From Polaromonas sp. (GTDB lineage Bacteria; Pseudomonadota; Gammaproteobacteria; Burkholderiales; Burkholderiaceae_C), in NCBI RefSeq assembly GCF_016185115.1, contig NZ_JACPOF010000008.1, positions 124,001-188,000 of the forward strand: a stretch of 64,000 nucleotides of DNA, written 5' to 3'. Under the pieces are notes generated by a model. It was not told the DNA's origin. It did not search any database and saw nothing but the letters and a program-made list of their open reading frames with translations. How positions within the stretch are numbered: position 1 is the stretch's first letter; each line of letters opens with the position of its first letter. A program made the position numbers and the translations under genes. Shown here one piece after another: positions 8,854 to 17,554 of this stretch.

Positions 8854-9630
8854 ATGGCCGACATCGCAAACTCATGGAAGATGCGCTTCAAAGCAGCCGG
8901 TGTTCACCTGTGCATCAGCATCGTTCTGGCAATTCTTGCCGCCCTGCTCGTATTTTTTGTGTGGTATCCCTATCCCTACCGTGAGATATCCGGTGGTCGT
9001 ACGCTTTTTCTCCTGATTGTTGCGGTTGACGTGATCATGGGCCCGTTGCTGACTTTTGCGGTCTTCAATACCCGCAAACCGCGCAGGGAGCTGGTGCGCG
9101 ACCTCTGTGTCATCGGCGTTCTGCAGCTTGCTGCGCTGGGCTACGGGCTCTGGACTGTGGCCGCTGCCAGACCCGTGCACCTTGTGTTTGAGATGGACCG
9201 CTTCCGGGTTGTGCACGCCATAGATGTACCGCCCGAGCTGCTTGAAAAAGCATCGCCCGGGTTGCGGTCCTTGCCCTTGATGGGCCCCACCTTGCTGTCT
9301 GTCCGGCCCTTCAGGGATGCGAAGGAAAGCATGGAAGCAACGCTGGCGGCATTGAATGGCGTGTCCATCGGATCCCGCCCGGAGCTCTGGCAGGACTATG
9401 AAAAAGCGCGCGCGCAAATTGTGTCCAGGGCCAAATCACTGGCCGAACTCAAGGCGCGCTTTCCTGCGCGCAGTGCAGAGATTGACGCTGCCCTGAAATC
9501 TTCCGGGTCCGGCCGTCCGGCTGCTGCTGTCGGCTACGTGCCCATGATGGGCCGCGACACGCTGTGGACTGTATTGCTGGACACCACAACGCTGGAGGTG
9601 ATTGCCTTTGTTCCGATTGATTCGTTCTAG
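8854..9630 (+). CDS. tfpZ: TfpX/TfpZ-family type IV pilin accessory protein
   Basis: Inner-membrane pilin accessory protein. In Pseudomonas, TfpX/TfpZ/TfpY-type proteins are encoded beside particular pilin alleles and modulate pilin assembly. The 258-residue protein has the family's N-terminal pattern: a hydrophobic segment, then VWYPYPYREISGG and a second segment with DVIMGPLLTFAVFN, then basic KPRRELVRDL, a third segment and a periplasmic domain with FEMDRFRVV. The ATG at 8854 was chosen over an upstream TTG at 8812; an ATG at 8881 is also possible. Separation from the pilin gene by the PglL-like genes and moaC is unusual. Its end overlaps the metalloprotease gene by 29 bases if that gene starts at TTG 9602. 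Confidence 0.8.
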   Translation: MADIANSWKMRFKAAGVHLCISIVLAILAALLVFFVWYPYPYREISGGRTLFLLIVAVDVIMGPLLTFAVFNTRKPRRELVRDLCVIGVLQLAALGYGLWTVAAARPVHLVFEMDRFRVVHAIDVPPELLEKASPGLRSLPLMGPTLLSVRPFRDAKESMEATLAALNGVSIGSRPELWQDYEKARAQIVSRAKSLAELKARFPARSAEIDAALKSSGSGRPAAAVGYVPMMGRDTLWTVLLDTTTLEVIAFVPIDSF

Positions 9631-11206
9631 GCCAGGCCTGCGCCGCAGCTCCGCCGCATTGCTTGCGGCCCTGCTGGCTGCAGGCTCAAATCCCCTTGCG
9701 TTGTCCCAGAACGCACCCGGCGTTTCGCGCAGCGGCTCACTGCCCACTTTGGGCGACAACCTTGAGCTGACCGCAGGTGCCGAGCGCCGTATAGGGGAGC
9801 GCATAGCCGCGAGCATTTACCGGGACCGTGACTATATCGATGACCCGGTGCTTGAAGAATATGTCCAGACCATCTGGCAGCCCCTGATCGCGGCAGCAAA
9901 GGCGCGGGGTGAACTCAGCATCGAACTGGACGAGCGCTTTGCCTGGGAGCTTTTTCTCCTGCGCGACCGCACCATCAATGCCTTCGCGTTGCCCGGTGGC
10001 TATTTCGGCCTCCATCTGGGCCTGATAGGGGCAGTGAGCAGCCGGGATGAGCTTGCCGCAGTCATGGGCCACGAACTGAGCCATGTCACGCAAAGGCATA
10101 TTTCCCGCCTCATGACCCAGCAGTCCCGGCAGACGCCGTGGATGATTGCCGCGATGATCATTGGGGCCCTCGCGGCCAGCAAGGGCTCGCAGGCGGGCGA
10201 GGCGGCCATGGTGGGCGGACAGGCGCTGGCTGCACAGTCACAGCTGAATTTTTCGCGCGACATGGAACGCGAGGCCGACCGGGTGGGTTTTGGTGTCATG
10301 ACCGATGCGGGCTTTGACAGCCGCGGCGTCAGCAGCATGTTTGAAAAACTGCAGCAGGCATCACGCATCAACGACAACGGCTCATTTCCATATTTGCGGT
10401 CCCACCCCTTGACCACCGAGCGGATTGCGGAGGCCCAGGCGCGCCTGCAACTCGCCCCGCCTGCGGCAGACAAGGCCGTGGGGGCAGCGCAGGACAGGTT
10501 TTTCCACGCCATGATGGCGGCCCGTGCGCGCGTGCTGGCCGATCCTGGCGTGGACGTTCTCCGCACCATGGTGGCGGAGGCTCAGCGCCAGCCGCCGCCT
10601 GTGCAGGCCGCAGCCCAGCCCTCGGCTGCTGATATCCGCAGTGCCGGGGTGTTCTATGCGGGGTCGCTTGCTGCGGCCAGGCTCCGGGACTTCCAGCTAG
10701 CCCGCTATTTTGCAGGGCGACTGGGAGCGCTGACGGCCAACACGCCTGCGGCTGGCAAGGTCGGTTTGCTCTTGCTTGAAGTGGACCAGATGGCAGGCGT
10801 TGTGTCGCCCTCGGCATCCGGTATCGACATCTCAAAGACGGCCTCGCGCGCAGACCTGCTGGTCCAGTCACGTTCGCTGCTGGCCGCAGGCCGCGCGAAA
10901 GAGGTGGGCGACAGGCTGCTGACATGGGTGACGGCCCATCCCAAAGATGCGCTGGCCTGGCAGACCCTCGCGGTTGCGTATGGCAACCAGGGCCAGAATG
11001 TGCGCGCGATTCGCGCTGATGCAGAAGCGCGGGCGGCGCAGCTTGACTACACGGCGGCGCTTGATCGCCTGAAGGCTGCCCAGATCATGATGCGCAGCAA
11101 CCCGGGCAGCGCCGACTTCATGGAGGGCTCCATCATCGATGCGCGGACCCGCCAGGTGGAGTCACTTGTTAAAGAGCAGGCGCTCCAGGACAAACTCGAT
11201 CGCTAG
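9602..11206 (+). CDS. M48-family zinc metalloprotease with TPR-like C-terminus (BepA/YfgC type)
   Basis: Predicted periplasmic protease/chaperone for outer-membrane protein quality control, such as LptD maturation or turnover. The 534-residue protein has an N-terminal signal-like region (SSAALLAALLAAGSN), then an M48 catalytic domain with the zinc motif HELSH (~156-160), the downstream ligand motif EREAD (~222) and the usual NAFALPGGYFGLHLG block before it. The Ala-rich C-terminal half resembles the BepA TPR region. The start is uncertain: TTG at 9602 lies inside the preceding gene. No ATG gives a better signal peptide. The last 45 bases overlap the convergent small membrane protein gene. Gene order suggests possible co-transcription with tfpZ, although the function is general envelope upkeep. 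Confidence 0.88.
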   Translation: MPLFRLIRSRPGLRRSSAALLAALLAAGSNPLALSQNAPGVSRSGSLPTLGDNLELTAGAERRIGERIAASIYRDRDYIDDPVLEEYVQTIWQPLIAAAKARGELSIELDERFAWELFLLRDRTINAFALPGGYFGLHLGLIGAVSSRDELAAVMGHELSHVTQRHISRLMTQQSRQTPWMIAAMIIGALAASKGSQAGEAAMVGGQALAAQSQLNFSRDMEREADRVGFGVMTDAGFDSRGVSSMFEKLQQASRINDNGSFPYLRSHPLTTERIAEAQARLQLAPPAADKAVGAAQDRFFHAMMAARARVLADPGVDVLRTMVAEAQRQPPPVQAAAQPSAADIRSAGVFYAGSLAAARLRDFQLARYFAGRLGALTANTPAAGKVGLLLLEVDQMAGVVSPSASGIDISKTASRADLLVQSRSLLAAGRAKEVGDRLLTWVTAHPKDALAWQTLAVAYGNQGQNVRAIRADAEARAAQLDYTAALDRLKAAQIMMRSNPGSADFMEGSIIDARTRQVESLVKEQALQDKLDR

Positions 11207-11515
11207 CTGCAGCACTGAATAGATCAGCGAACCGATCAGCGCCGCACCAAAACCCGTGACATTCAGTCCGCTCACCAGGCTGGCCGCAGCCCAGAACATC
11301 AGGGCGTTGATCACAAACAGGAAAAGGCCTACCGTGACCAGCGTGACAGGCAATGTCAGCAGGATCAGTATGGGGCGCACAACAGTGTTGAGCGCACCCA
11401 GCACCAGCGCAGCAATCAGCGCACCGGTGAAGCTGGTCACCACCACGCCTGAATAAAGATAAGCCACCAGCAGCAAGGCCGTGGCACTGAGCAGCCATTT
11501 GAGTATCAGTTTCAT
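11162..11515 (-). CDS. Phage holin family (PF04020-type) small membrane protein
   Basis: A 117-residue protein with four hydrophobic segments and almost no soluble part. The ATG at 11515 is chosen because translation upstream is hydrophilic, Cys-rich and repeat-derived. The pattern GALNTVVRPILILLTLPVTLVTVGLFLFV is abbreviated by its key parts: NTVVRP, LTLPVT and VINALMFW are characteristic of the PF04020 family of widely distributed membrane proteins. They are called holin-like by similarity only and have no proven lysis role. It converges with, and overlaps by 45 bases, the metalloprotease gene. There are no phage genes around it, so a prophage origin is not supported. Confidence 0.8.
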   Translation of the reverse strand: MKLILKWLLSATALLLVAYLYSGVVVTSFTGALIAALVLGALNTVVRPILILLTLPVTLVTVGLFLFVINALMFWAAASLVSGLNVTGFGAALIGSLIYSVLQLAIEFVLERLLFNK

Positions 11516-11587
11516 GGCTCGAAGAATATCACTCCCCGTGCGAAATTCAACGCTGAACCGCCTCGACACGCAACCACAGCCCCCAAG

Positions 11588-11658
11588 CGAAGCGAGGCTT
11601 TCGCAAGCGCCCCAAGAGCGGCAGCTCATATCTCCAACGAAGCGAGGTCTTCGCAAGC
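11588..11658. repeat. Two 21-base direct repeats with internal hairpins
   Basis: CGAAGCGAGGCTTTCGCAAGC (11588-11608) recurs at 11638-11658 with two changes. Each copy can fold as CGAAG...CTTCG or near it. They lie just upstream of the holin-like gene start and directly precede an R1 palindromic element. Confidence 0.7.
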
Positions 11659-11766
11659 AGGGTCCGCGGAACCGGCTTCGCCGGGCCGCAGGAGCAGCGC
11701 CCCCTCGGGGGCAGAGAGCTACACGCAGTGAGCGAACGTGGGGGCTGTTTATCTACCGTGGGGGCT
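11659..11766. repeat. R1 palindromic repeat element (intergenic copy a)
   Basis: Contains the R1 blocks GGTCCGCGGAACCGGCTT, CGCCGGGCCGCAGGAGCAGCG, CCCCCTCGGGGGCAG and AGCGAACGTGGGGGC, followed by a second short CCGTGGGGGCT at 11756-11766. The nested inverted repeats (AACCGGC/GCCGGGCC and CCCCC/GGGGG) suggest a folded single strand. The same family recurs at 14203, 14330, 20518, 23080, 55284 and 57097. It ends exactly at the stop codon of the downstream minus-strand gene. Confidence 0.8.
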
Positions 11767-12216
11767 TTAATCTATCGCCACCAGCAGCCCAGCCCCCGCC
11801 AGAGCGGTGACATAACCGAGCGCGCCCTTGCTTTCCTGCACCTGCGTCTGTGTGACGGGCTGCATGTCCTGGCCGAATTTTGGCCGACGCGCATCCAGCA
11901 CGCGTGCCACGCCATATTCCTTCATCAGCGATTCGGTCTGGGCGCACAGCGTGGTCTGGGCGAGTTTGGTAATCACCGTGTCGCCATTCTGTTCGAGCAG
12001 CGGCAGCAGGCGGGCGAATGTTTTTTCTGCCCACTTGCCGCGCCAGCTTTCGCGTGCGCTGTTGGTGACCCACTTGCTCGCGCGGTGGGTTACGCGCGGC
12101 GCGCAGCCCACCACAATCCAGCGTGCGGGATTGCGGCTCACGCCGTCCGTGTGCATGGGCTGCAGCATTTGCAGTGCATAGGATGCGTCGTCGACGTAAA
12201 CGATGATGTTGTCCAT
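11767..12216 (-). CDS. Hypothetical protein with possible UspA-like fold and hydrophobic C-terminus
   Basis: A 149-residue protein that I do not recognise with confidence. The start is well supported: AAGGAG lies seven bases before the ATG at 12216. The N-terminus MDNIIVYVDDASYALQML resembles the first strand and phosphate-loop region of universal stress proteins, but the length, missing later Usp motifs and Trp/Arg-rich middle (ASKWVTNSARESWRGKW) argue against a standard Usp. The last ~15 residues (ALAGAGLLVAID) are hydrophobic and may be a short membrane anchor. It lies downstream of the TerC gene on the same strand, 52 bases away, so it may be co-transcribed with it. Confidence 0.6.
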   Translation of the reverse strand: MDNIIVYVDDASYALQMLQPMHTDGVSRNPARWIVVGCAPRVTHRASKWVTNSARESWRGKWAEKTFARLLPLLEQNGDTVITKLAQTTLCAQTESLMKEYGVARVLDARRPKFGQDMQPVTQTQVQESKGALGYVTALAGAGLLVAID

Positions 12217-12268
12217 AAAGTACTCCTTGGTTGTCGTGGTTGTGAAGGCTTACGGTTGCTCGAAAAAA

Positions 12269-12994
12269 TCAGTCGGTGACCAGCTCGTTGCGATGGGGCT
12301 GCGATTTTCGGGTGGCCCACCAGCCGCCGCCCAGCACGCCGGCGACGGCCAGGGCGTAGGTCGCCCATTCGGCGATGGTGTGCATGGTGGCAGCGGAAGG
12401 CAGTGTGTTGGGGCCGCCATAGACGGGGTCCAGCAGCTGCTCGCTGACAATCATTTTTGCGGCGGTGAACGCCAGCACGGCCGCGCCTATGTTGATGATC
12501 ATGGGGAAGCGCTCGACCAGCTTGAGCACCATGGTGCTGCCGAAGACGACGATGGGCACGCTCACCAGCAGGCCGATGATGACCAGGTCAAACGAGCCGT
12601 GTGCCGCGCCTGCGACGCCCAGCACGTTGTCAATGCCCATGAGCGCATCGGCAACGACGATGGTCTTCATCGCGCCCCAGAAGGTGCTGGCAATTGGCCC
12701 TTGGTGTTCGTCATGGCCCTGGTCGGCCAGAAGTTTGTAGGCGATCCAGAGCAGGCCCAGCCCGCCGACCAGCATCAGCCCGGGTATCTTGAGCAGCCAG
12801 ACCACGCCGACGGTCATGGCAGAGCGAACAACAATCGCGCCCACGGTGCCCCAGGCAATGGCCTTTTTCTGCAGGTGCGGGGGCAGGTTGCGGGCGGCCA
12901 GCGCGATGACGATGGCATTGTCGCCAGCCAGCACAAGGTCGATGAGGATGATGGCCAGCAGGGCCGACCACCACGGGGTTGAAAACAGTTCCAT
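12269..12994 (-). CDS. TerC-family integral membrane protein
   Basis: A 241-residue membrane protein with about seven hydrophobic segments. TerC-family members are linked to metal handling, including manganese export or metalation of exported enzymes, and to tellurite resistance in some cases. The family signature is visible as DLVLAGDNAIVIALA near the N-terminus and DALMGIDNVLGVAGA in the middle, each with the conserved Asp and Asn in the membrane. The ATG at 12994 is preferred over 13021 because GGAG sits six bases upstream of it. No manganese (yybP-ykoY) riboswitch could be recognised upstream. Confidence 0.9.
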   Translation of the reverse strand: MELFSTPWWSALLAIILIDLVLAGDNAIVIALAARNLPPHLQKKAIAWGTVGAIVVRSAMTVGVVWLLKIPGLMLVGGLGLLWIAYKLLADQGHDEHQGPIASTFWGAMKTIVVADALMGIDNVLGVAGAAHGSFDLVIIGLLVSVPIVVFGSTMVLKLVERFPMIINIGAAVLAFTAAKMIVSEQLLDPVYGGPNTLPSAATMHTIAEWATYALAVAGVLGGGWWATRKSQPHRNELVTD

Positions 12995-13456
12995 CACGCA
13001 CTCCATATCAAGTTTCGACATGGACGCCCGTCAACGTAAACAGGCGCCCGATTCGTTCGAAGCCTGTGCGGATCCGATGAGGTAAGGGTGTGCGGAAATG
13101 AAGATTGCCGCTGACGCCTCGATCAAACCTGCCCAGGTTTCAATCGAAGGTCTGGCTCGACATGCAGTGTCGCTGCATGCCCAACAAGCCGGAAGTGCGA
13201 ACTTCGTAATGACGACTTGTTGTAGCTATCTTGCTGCTGTGTCTGTTATTAAAAGTAGTTCAGCAAGACGAGGGAGTTACTCCCCTTCGTAGGCTCTATT
13301 GGAACTGATCCGGCGATTTTTTGCAAATGAGGCTTTTCCCTGAGCCCGCGTAGGAGGGCTTCCCAGCCCTGAAACAACGCGTCGGCAGGTGCCTGATAAT
13401 GGCTTGTCTGCCGCCATCCGGTGTGCACGAATTTCCCCCGATTCCCAAATTTCCCC
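12995..13456. other. Intergenic region, 462 bases, without a supported gene
   Basis: Lies between the divergent TerC and DUF3717/DUF1289 genes and so should hold promoters for both, though no clear -35/-10 pair was found. A hairpin CATGCAG-TGTCG-CTGCATG is present at 13161-13179. Short open frames here lack ribosome sites and recognisable sequence. Confidence 0.5.
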
Positions 13457-13894
13457 ATGGCCGGCATCCACATCACAGACATAGAAGCTGCCATCAACTA
13501 CTGGCGCGAGAAAAAACCGTCGCCCGACGGCATCACGCTGGCGCCAGAGTTGCGCGCGCTGGCCGAGGTCTATGCGCTCATGGTTTTTTACCATGAGGAT
13601 GTGGCGTCTGAAAGAGGCTTTCCGCCCAAGGCCATGGCCGCCTGGCAGGCCTGGTACGACACCACTGCCGACACGCCCTGCATCGCCATCTGCTCGACCA
13701 GCCAGGGCGATGAAGTCTGCAAGGGCTGCGGCCGCACCTTTGAAGAAGTCCAGCACTGGCCCGAGATGTCCGCGCCGCAAAAACGCGAAACCTGGCGGCG
13801 CATCACGCTGGACGGCACCTCCTGGCGCTTTGGCCGGTATTCGGACCGCGCGCTAGAGAAGACTGAAAAACCCGAAGAAGAACAAGGCAGCTGA
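13457..13894 (+). CDS. DUF3717 + DUF1289 cysteine-motif protein
   Basis: A 145-residue protein of unknown function that appears to join two short domains. Residues ~5-60 (ITDIEAAINYWREKKPS) look like DUF3717. Residues ~75-115 are DUF1289, with the metal-type pattern CIAIC then VCKGCGR followed by the typical HWPEMSAPQKRETWRRI. The four cysteines in CxxxC-x7-CxxC spacing suggest a bound metal. The ATG at 13457 is chosen because the DUF3717 similarity begins just after it; a GTG at 13421 is an alternative. Neither has a strong ribosome site. It is followed after 3 bases by another cysteine-motif protein, so the pair is probably co-transcribed. Confidence 0.75.
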   Translation: MAGIHITDIEAAINYWREKKPSPDGITLAPELRALAEVYALMVFYHEDVASERGFPPKAMAAWQAWYDTTADTPCIAICSTSQGDEVCKGCGRTFEEVQHWPEMSAPQKRETWRRITLDGTSWRFGRYSDRALEKTEKPEEEQGS

Positions 13895-13897
13895 TTC

Positions 13898-14203
13898 ATG
13901 CTGCGCCTGGCCCGTGCCCCCAACATCGCGATTGCCGCGCTGTGGGCCGATGCCCTGCAGCAGGCCGGGTTTTCAGCCAGCGTGCAGCGCTACTACCTGG
14001 GCGGCCTGGCGGGAGAGTTGCCGCCCGACCAGTGCTTCCCGGAAGTCTGGCTGACCCACGACCACGAAAAGCCCGCCGCCGAGAAAATGCTGGACCAGCT
14101 GCAAAACATGCCGCAGCGGCGGTGGGTGTGCACGGCGTGTGGCGAGATGGTGGAGGGCGGCTTCGAACAATGCTGGGCCTGCGGCGCGGACATGCCTGAC
14201 TAG
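13898..14203 (+). CDS. DUF2007-like protein with C-terminal zinc ribbon
   Basis: A 101-residue protein. The N-terminal ~65 residues (LRLARAPNIAIAALWADALQ, then a Pro/Glu-containing WLTHDHEKPAAEKML) fit the DUF2007 putative signal-transducing family. The C-terminus is a zinc ribbon with CTAC at ~79 and CWAC at ~93, in the CxxC...CxxC pattern. It starts 3 bases after the DUF1289 gene. Its stop codon TAG (14201-14203) abuts the R1 repeat. The function is unknown. Confidence 0.75.
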   Translation: MLRLARAPNIAIAALWADALQQAGFSASVQRYYLGGLAGELPPDQCFPEVWLTHDHEKPAAEKMLDQLQNMPQRRWVCTACGEMVEGGFEQCWACGADMPD

Positions 14204-14297
14204 CCCCCACGGTCGCGCACTTCGTGTCACTCCCTGCCCCCCGAGGGGGCCGCTGCTCCTGCGGCCCGGCAAAGCCGGTTCCGCGGACCCTGCTTGC
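14203..14297. repeat. R1 palindromic repeat element (intergenic copy b)
   Basis: R1 in the orientation opposite to copy a: GCCCCCACGGTCGCGCACTT, CTGCCCCCCGAGGGGGCCGC, GCGGCCCGGCAAAGCCGGTT and CCGCGGACCCTGCTTGC. It begins in the stop codon of the DUF2007 gene. Arms such as CCCCC/GGGGG and GGCCCGGC/GCCGG would form stable hairpins and could terminate transcription from the left. Confidence 0.85.
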
Positions 14298-14329
14298 CTG
14301 AAGAGTTGGGATGCATCAGCCAGGGGCGC

Positions 14330-14412
14330 CGTGGGGCTGGCTCCGCCAGACCACCAGCACCGCCCCCTTTCAAAGGGGGGAACGGGCTACACGAAGTGAG
14401 CCCGGACGGGGG
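14330..14412. repeat. R1-related element with CCCCCTTT/AAAGGGGG hairpin
   Basis: A variant of the R1 family that shares GTGGGGCTGG, the block CTACACGAAGTGAGC and the GACGGGGG end. It holds a near-perfect hairpin CCCCCTTT-C-AAAGGGGG at 14363-14379. It ends exactly at the purB stop codon, so together with copy b it fills most of this convergent intergenic space and may act as a two-way terminator. Confidence 0.7.
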
Positions 14413-15816
<1,404 letters not shown>

Positions 15817-15948
15817 TCAATTGTAGGCCGGTGGCCTGTCATTGCCGCGCCGCAGCAGTCCGGCGGTTTGACTCGATAGAATGCTTCATAAGCTGCGATT
15901 TACCGGCACATTCCTGCCTTTGCCAGATTCCACGATTCCAGAACAAAC

Positions 15949-16563
15949 ATGAAACTTATCGGTTCAAACACCAGCCCCTACGTGCGAAAAGTACGCGTTG
16001 TGATGGCCGAAAAAAAGCTCGACTACCAGTTTGTGGAAGAAGACGTCTGGGCAGCAGGCACCAACATCGCTCAATCCAACCCGCTCGGCAAGGTGCCCTG
16101 CCTGGTCATGGAAGGCGGCGAAGCTGTTTTTGATTCGCGTGTCATCGTCGAATACCTGGACACCCTTTCCCCCGTGGGAAAGCTCATTCCGGCCCAGGGC
16201 CGGGAGCGCGCCGAAGTCAAGACCTGGGAGGCCCTGGCCGACGGCCTGATGGACGCCGCCATCCTCGCCCGGCTGGAGGCCACCTGGTCAGGCCGCACTG
16301 ACGCCCAGCGCAGCCAGGCCTGGATAGACCGCCAGATGGCCAAAATCGAAGGCGTGCTCAAAGCCATGAGCGTGGGCCTGGCCGACAAGCCTTTTTGCAG
16401 CGGCATCCACTTCAGCCTGTCTGACGTGGCCGTTGGTTGCGCCCTGGGCTACCTTGACCTGCGTTTTGCCCAGATCAACTGGCGCGGCGGTTACCCCAAT
16501 CTGGCAAAGCTGCAGGAAAAGCTGACGCAGCGCGCGAGCTTTGTAGATACCTTTCCGGGTTAA
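15949..16563 (+). CDS. Glutathione S-transferase family protein (YibF-like)
   Basis: Cytosolic glutathione transferase of 204 residues. The N-terminal thioredoxin-like domain has the glutathione-site serine region GSNTSPYVRKVRV at ~5-17, the cis-proline motif LGKVPCLV (~46) and the substrate-binding DSRVIVEYLD (~62). The all-helical C-terminal domain includes FSLSDVAVGCALGYLD with the conserved N-capping Asp. The short length and CDxG-free active site are like E. coli YibF, whose substrate is unsettled. It lies on its own, convergent with an SDR gene across an R2 repeat. Confidence 0.9.
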   Translation: MKLIGSNTSPYVRKVRVVMAEKKLDYQFVEEDVWAAGTNIAQSNPLGKVPCLVMEGGEAVFDSRVIVEYLDTLSPVGKLIPAQGRERAEVKTWEALADGLMDAAILARLEATWSGRTDAQRSQAWIDRQMAKIEGVLKAMSVGLADKPFCSGIHFSLSDVAVGCALGYLDLRFAQINWRGGYPNLAKLQEKLTQRASFVDTFPG

Positions 16564-16592
16564 ATCACTGGCCCGACGACCAGTTGGGCTGA

Positions 16593-16615
16593 TTTTTAAC
16601 GTAGACGTTAAAAAA
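16593..16615. terminator. Palindrome able to act as a two-way terminator (start of R2 copy a)
   Basis: TTTTTAACGT-AG-ACGTTAAAAA is a 10-bp perfect inverted repeat with T runs on both strands, 30 bases after the glutathione transferase stop. It lies between convergent genes, where termination in both directions would be useful. It is AT-rich, so terminator strength is uncertain. Confidence 0.5.
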
Positions 16616-16765
16616 TCGCCAAAAGTTAATATGGAACTTAACTTTTTGGTCTGTTAGCCGGGCCAAGGCTTCAAAAACAGCCCAAAAAGGCCATTTCCAG
16701 GTGCCAAATCGGGCTTCAGGCCAATAGATACGCACGTGAGCAGCTATCAAAATGATAGTAAATTC
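16599..16765. repeat. R2 intergenic repeat (copy a)
   Basis: Shares several blocks in the same order with 47281-47455: GTNNACGTTAAAAAAT, a 26-base stem-loop (16621-16646, AAAAGTTAA...TTAACTTTT), a tract with CAAAAA/CCAAAAA words, and a conserved end AAATCGG..CT..AGGCCAATA, then CGTGAGCAGCTA and a short AT palindrome (CTATCAAAATGATAG, 16744-16758). Both copies sit between convergent gene ends. The stem-loop is inverted relative to the other copy. Confidence 0.8.
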
Positions 16766-16771
16766 AGCGCT

Positions 16772-17542
16772 TCAAAGCCCGGTAAATTTGCGGATGACCG
16801 GAAAGTACAGCCTTGCAGGCAGCAGCGCCAGCGCCTTCATCCACAGCGTGAAGCGTTTGGGAAAGTGAATCTCGAATGAACCCGCAGCCCAGCCCTTGAG
16901 GATCTCCTGCGCGGCCACTTCTGGGGTGATGAGGGCCGGCATGGTGAACTTGTTCTGGGCGGTCAGCGGCGTCTCAACAAAACCCGGGCAGATCAGGCTG
17001 ACGCCGACATGGCTGTCCTGCAGGTCGACATACAGGGTTTCAGCCAGGTTGATGAGCGCAGCCTTCGTCGGCCCGTAGGCCAGGCTTTTGGGCAGGCCGC
17101 GGTAACCGGCCACGCTGCTGATCAGGCTGATGTGTCCCGACTGGCGTTTTGCAAAATACGGCAGCACGGCGTCGAGCACGTACAGCGCGCCTACGTAGTT
17201 GACCTGCTGGTGCATCAGCATCTCGCTCAGGTCAAATTCTGTGGCGCGCATTTCCTTGTAGTAACCGGCGCAATACAGCACCAGGTCCAGCGGGCCGGCG
17301 TCCAGCACGGTTTGCGCGGCTGCCTTGGCGGCGGCTGCGTCTCCCGCATCGAAAGCCAGGGCAAGGGTGCCCGGGTGTTCAGCCGCAAAGCCGTCAAGCG
17401 CCTGCTGGTTGCGTGCCGAGACGATCACCTTTGCGCCTGCCGCGTGCAGCGCGTGTGCGGTCGCGCGGCCTATGCCGGTGGACGCGCCGACCAGCCACAC
17501 GGTCTTGCCGTGCCAACTGGTGATGGGTGGGTTCAATGACAT
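16772..17542 (-). CDS. Short-chain dehydrogenase/reductase
   Basis: NAD(P)-dependent oxidoreductase of 256 residues and the last gene of the FAD oxidase - cfa operon. It has the SDR cofactor motif GASTGIG (~18), the NNAG-position variant YCAGYY (~90), catalytic Ser in LISSVAGYRG and YxxxK in YGPTKAAL (~155). PG motif CPGFVETPLT follows. The C-terminal extension (LWMKALALLPARLYFPVIRKFTG) is hydrophobic and basic, as in membrane-associated lipid SDRs; only the motif positions are certain. It starts 12 bases after the DUF3833 gene. Homologues of this SDR recur in cfa/DUF1365/DUF3833 clusters, which suggests a role in processing the modified lipid. The actual substrate is unknown. Confidence 0.88.
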   Translation of the reverse strand: MSLNPPITSWHGKTVWLVGASTGIGRATAHALHAAGAKVIVSARNQQALDGFAAEHPGTLALAFDAGDAAAAKAAAQTVLDAGPLDLVLYCAGYYKEMRATEFDLSEMLMHQQVNYVGALYVLDAVLPYFAKRQSGHISLISSVAGYRGLPKSLAYGPTKAALINLAETLYVDLQDSHVGVSLICPGFVETPLTAQNKFTMPALITPEVAAQEILKGWAAGSFEIHFPKRFTLWMKALALLPARLYFPVIRKFTGL

Positions 17543-17554
17543 CTGCGGCGACCG

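Noticed and set aside
11162-11515. Holin-like protein as a prophage remnant
   Set aside because: PF04020-type proteins are widespread in non-phage contexts and there are no phage genes nearby.
12995-13100. Possible yybP-ykoY manganese riboswitch upstream of TerC
   Set aside because: Some TerC genes have one, but the conserved core words could not be found on the minus strand here.
13249-13497. 82-residue open frame on the minus strand upstream of TerC
   Set aside because: It overlaps the start of the DUF3717/DUF1289 gene, has no ribosome site and shows no recognisable pattern.
16593-16765. R2 copies as insertion sequences
   Set aside because: They are under 200 bases, encode nothing and lack target-site duplications that I can see; a non-coding repeat is the better description.
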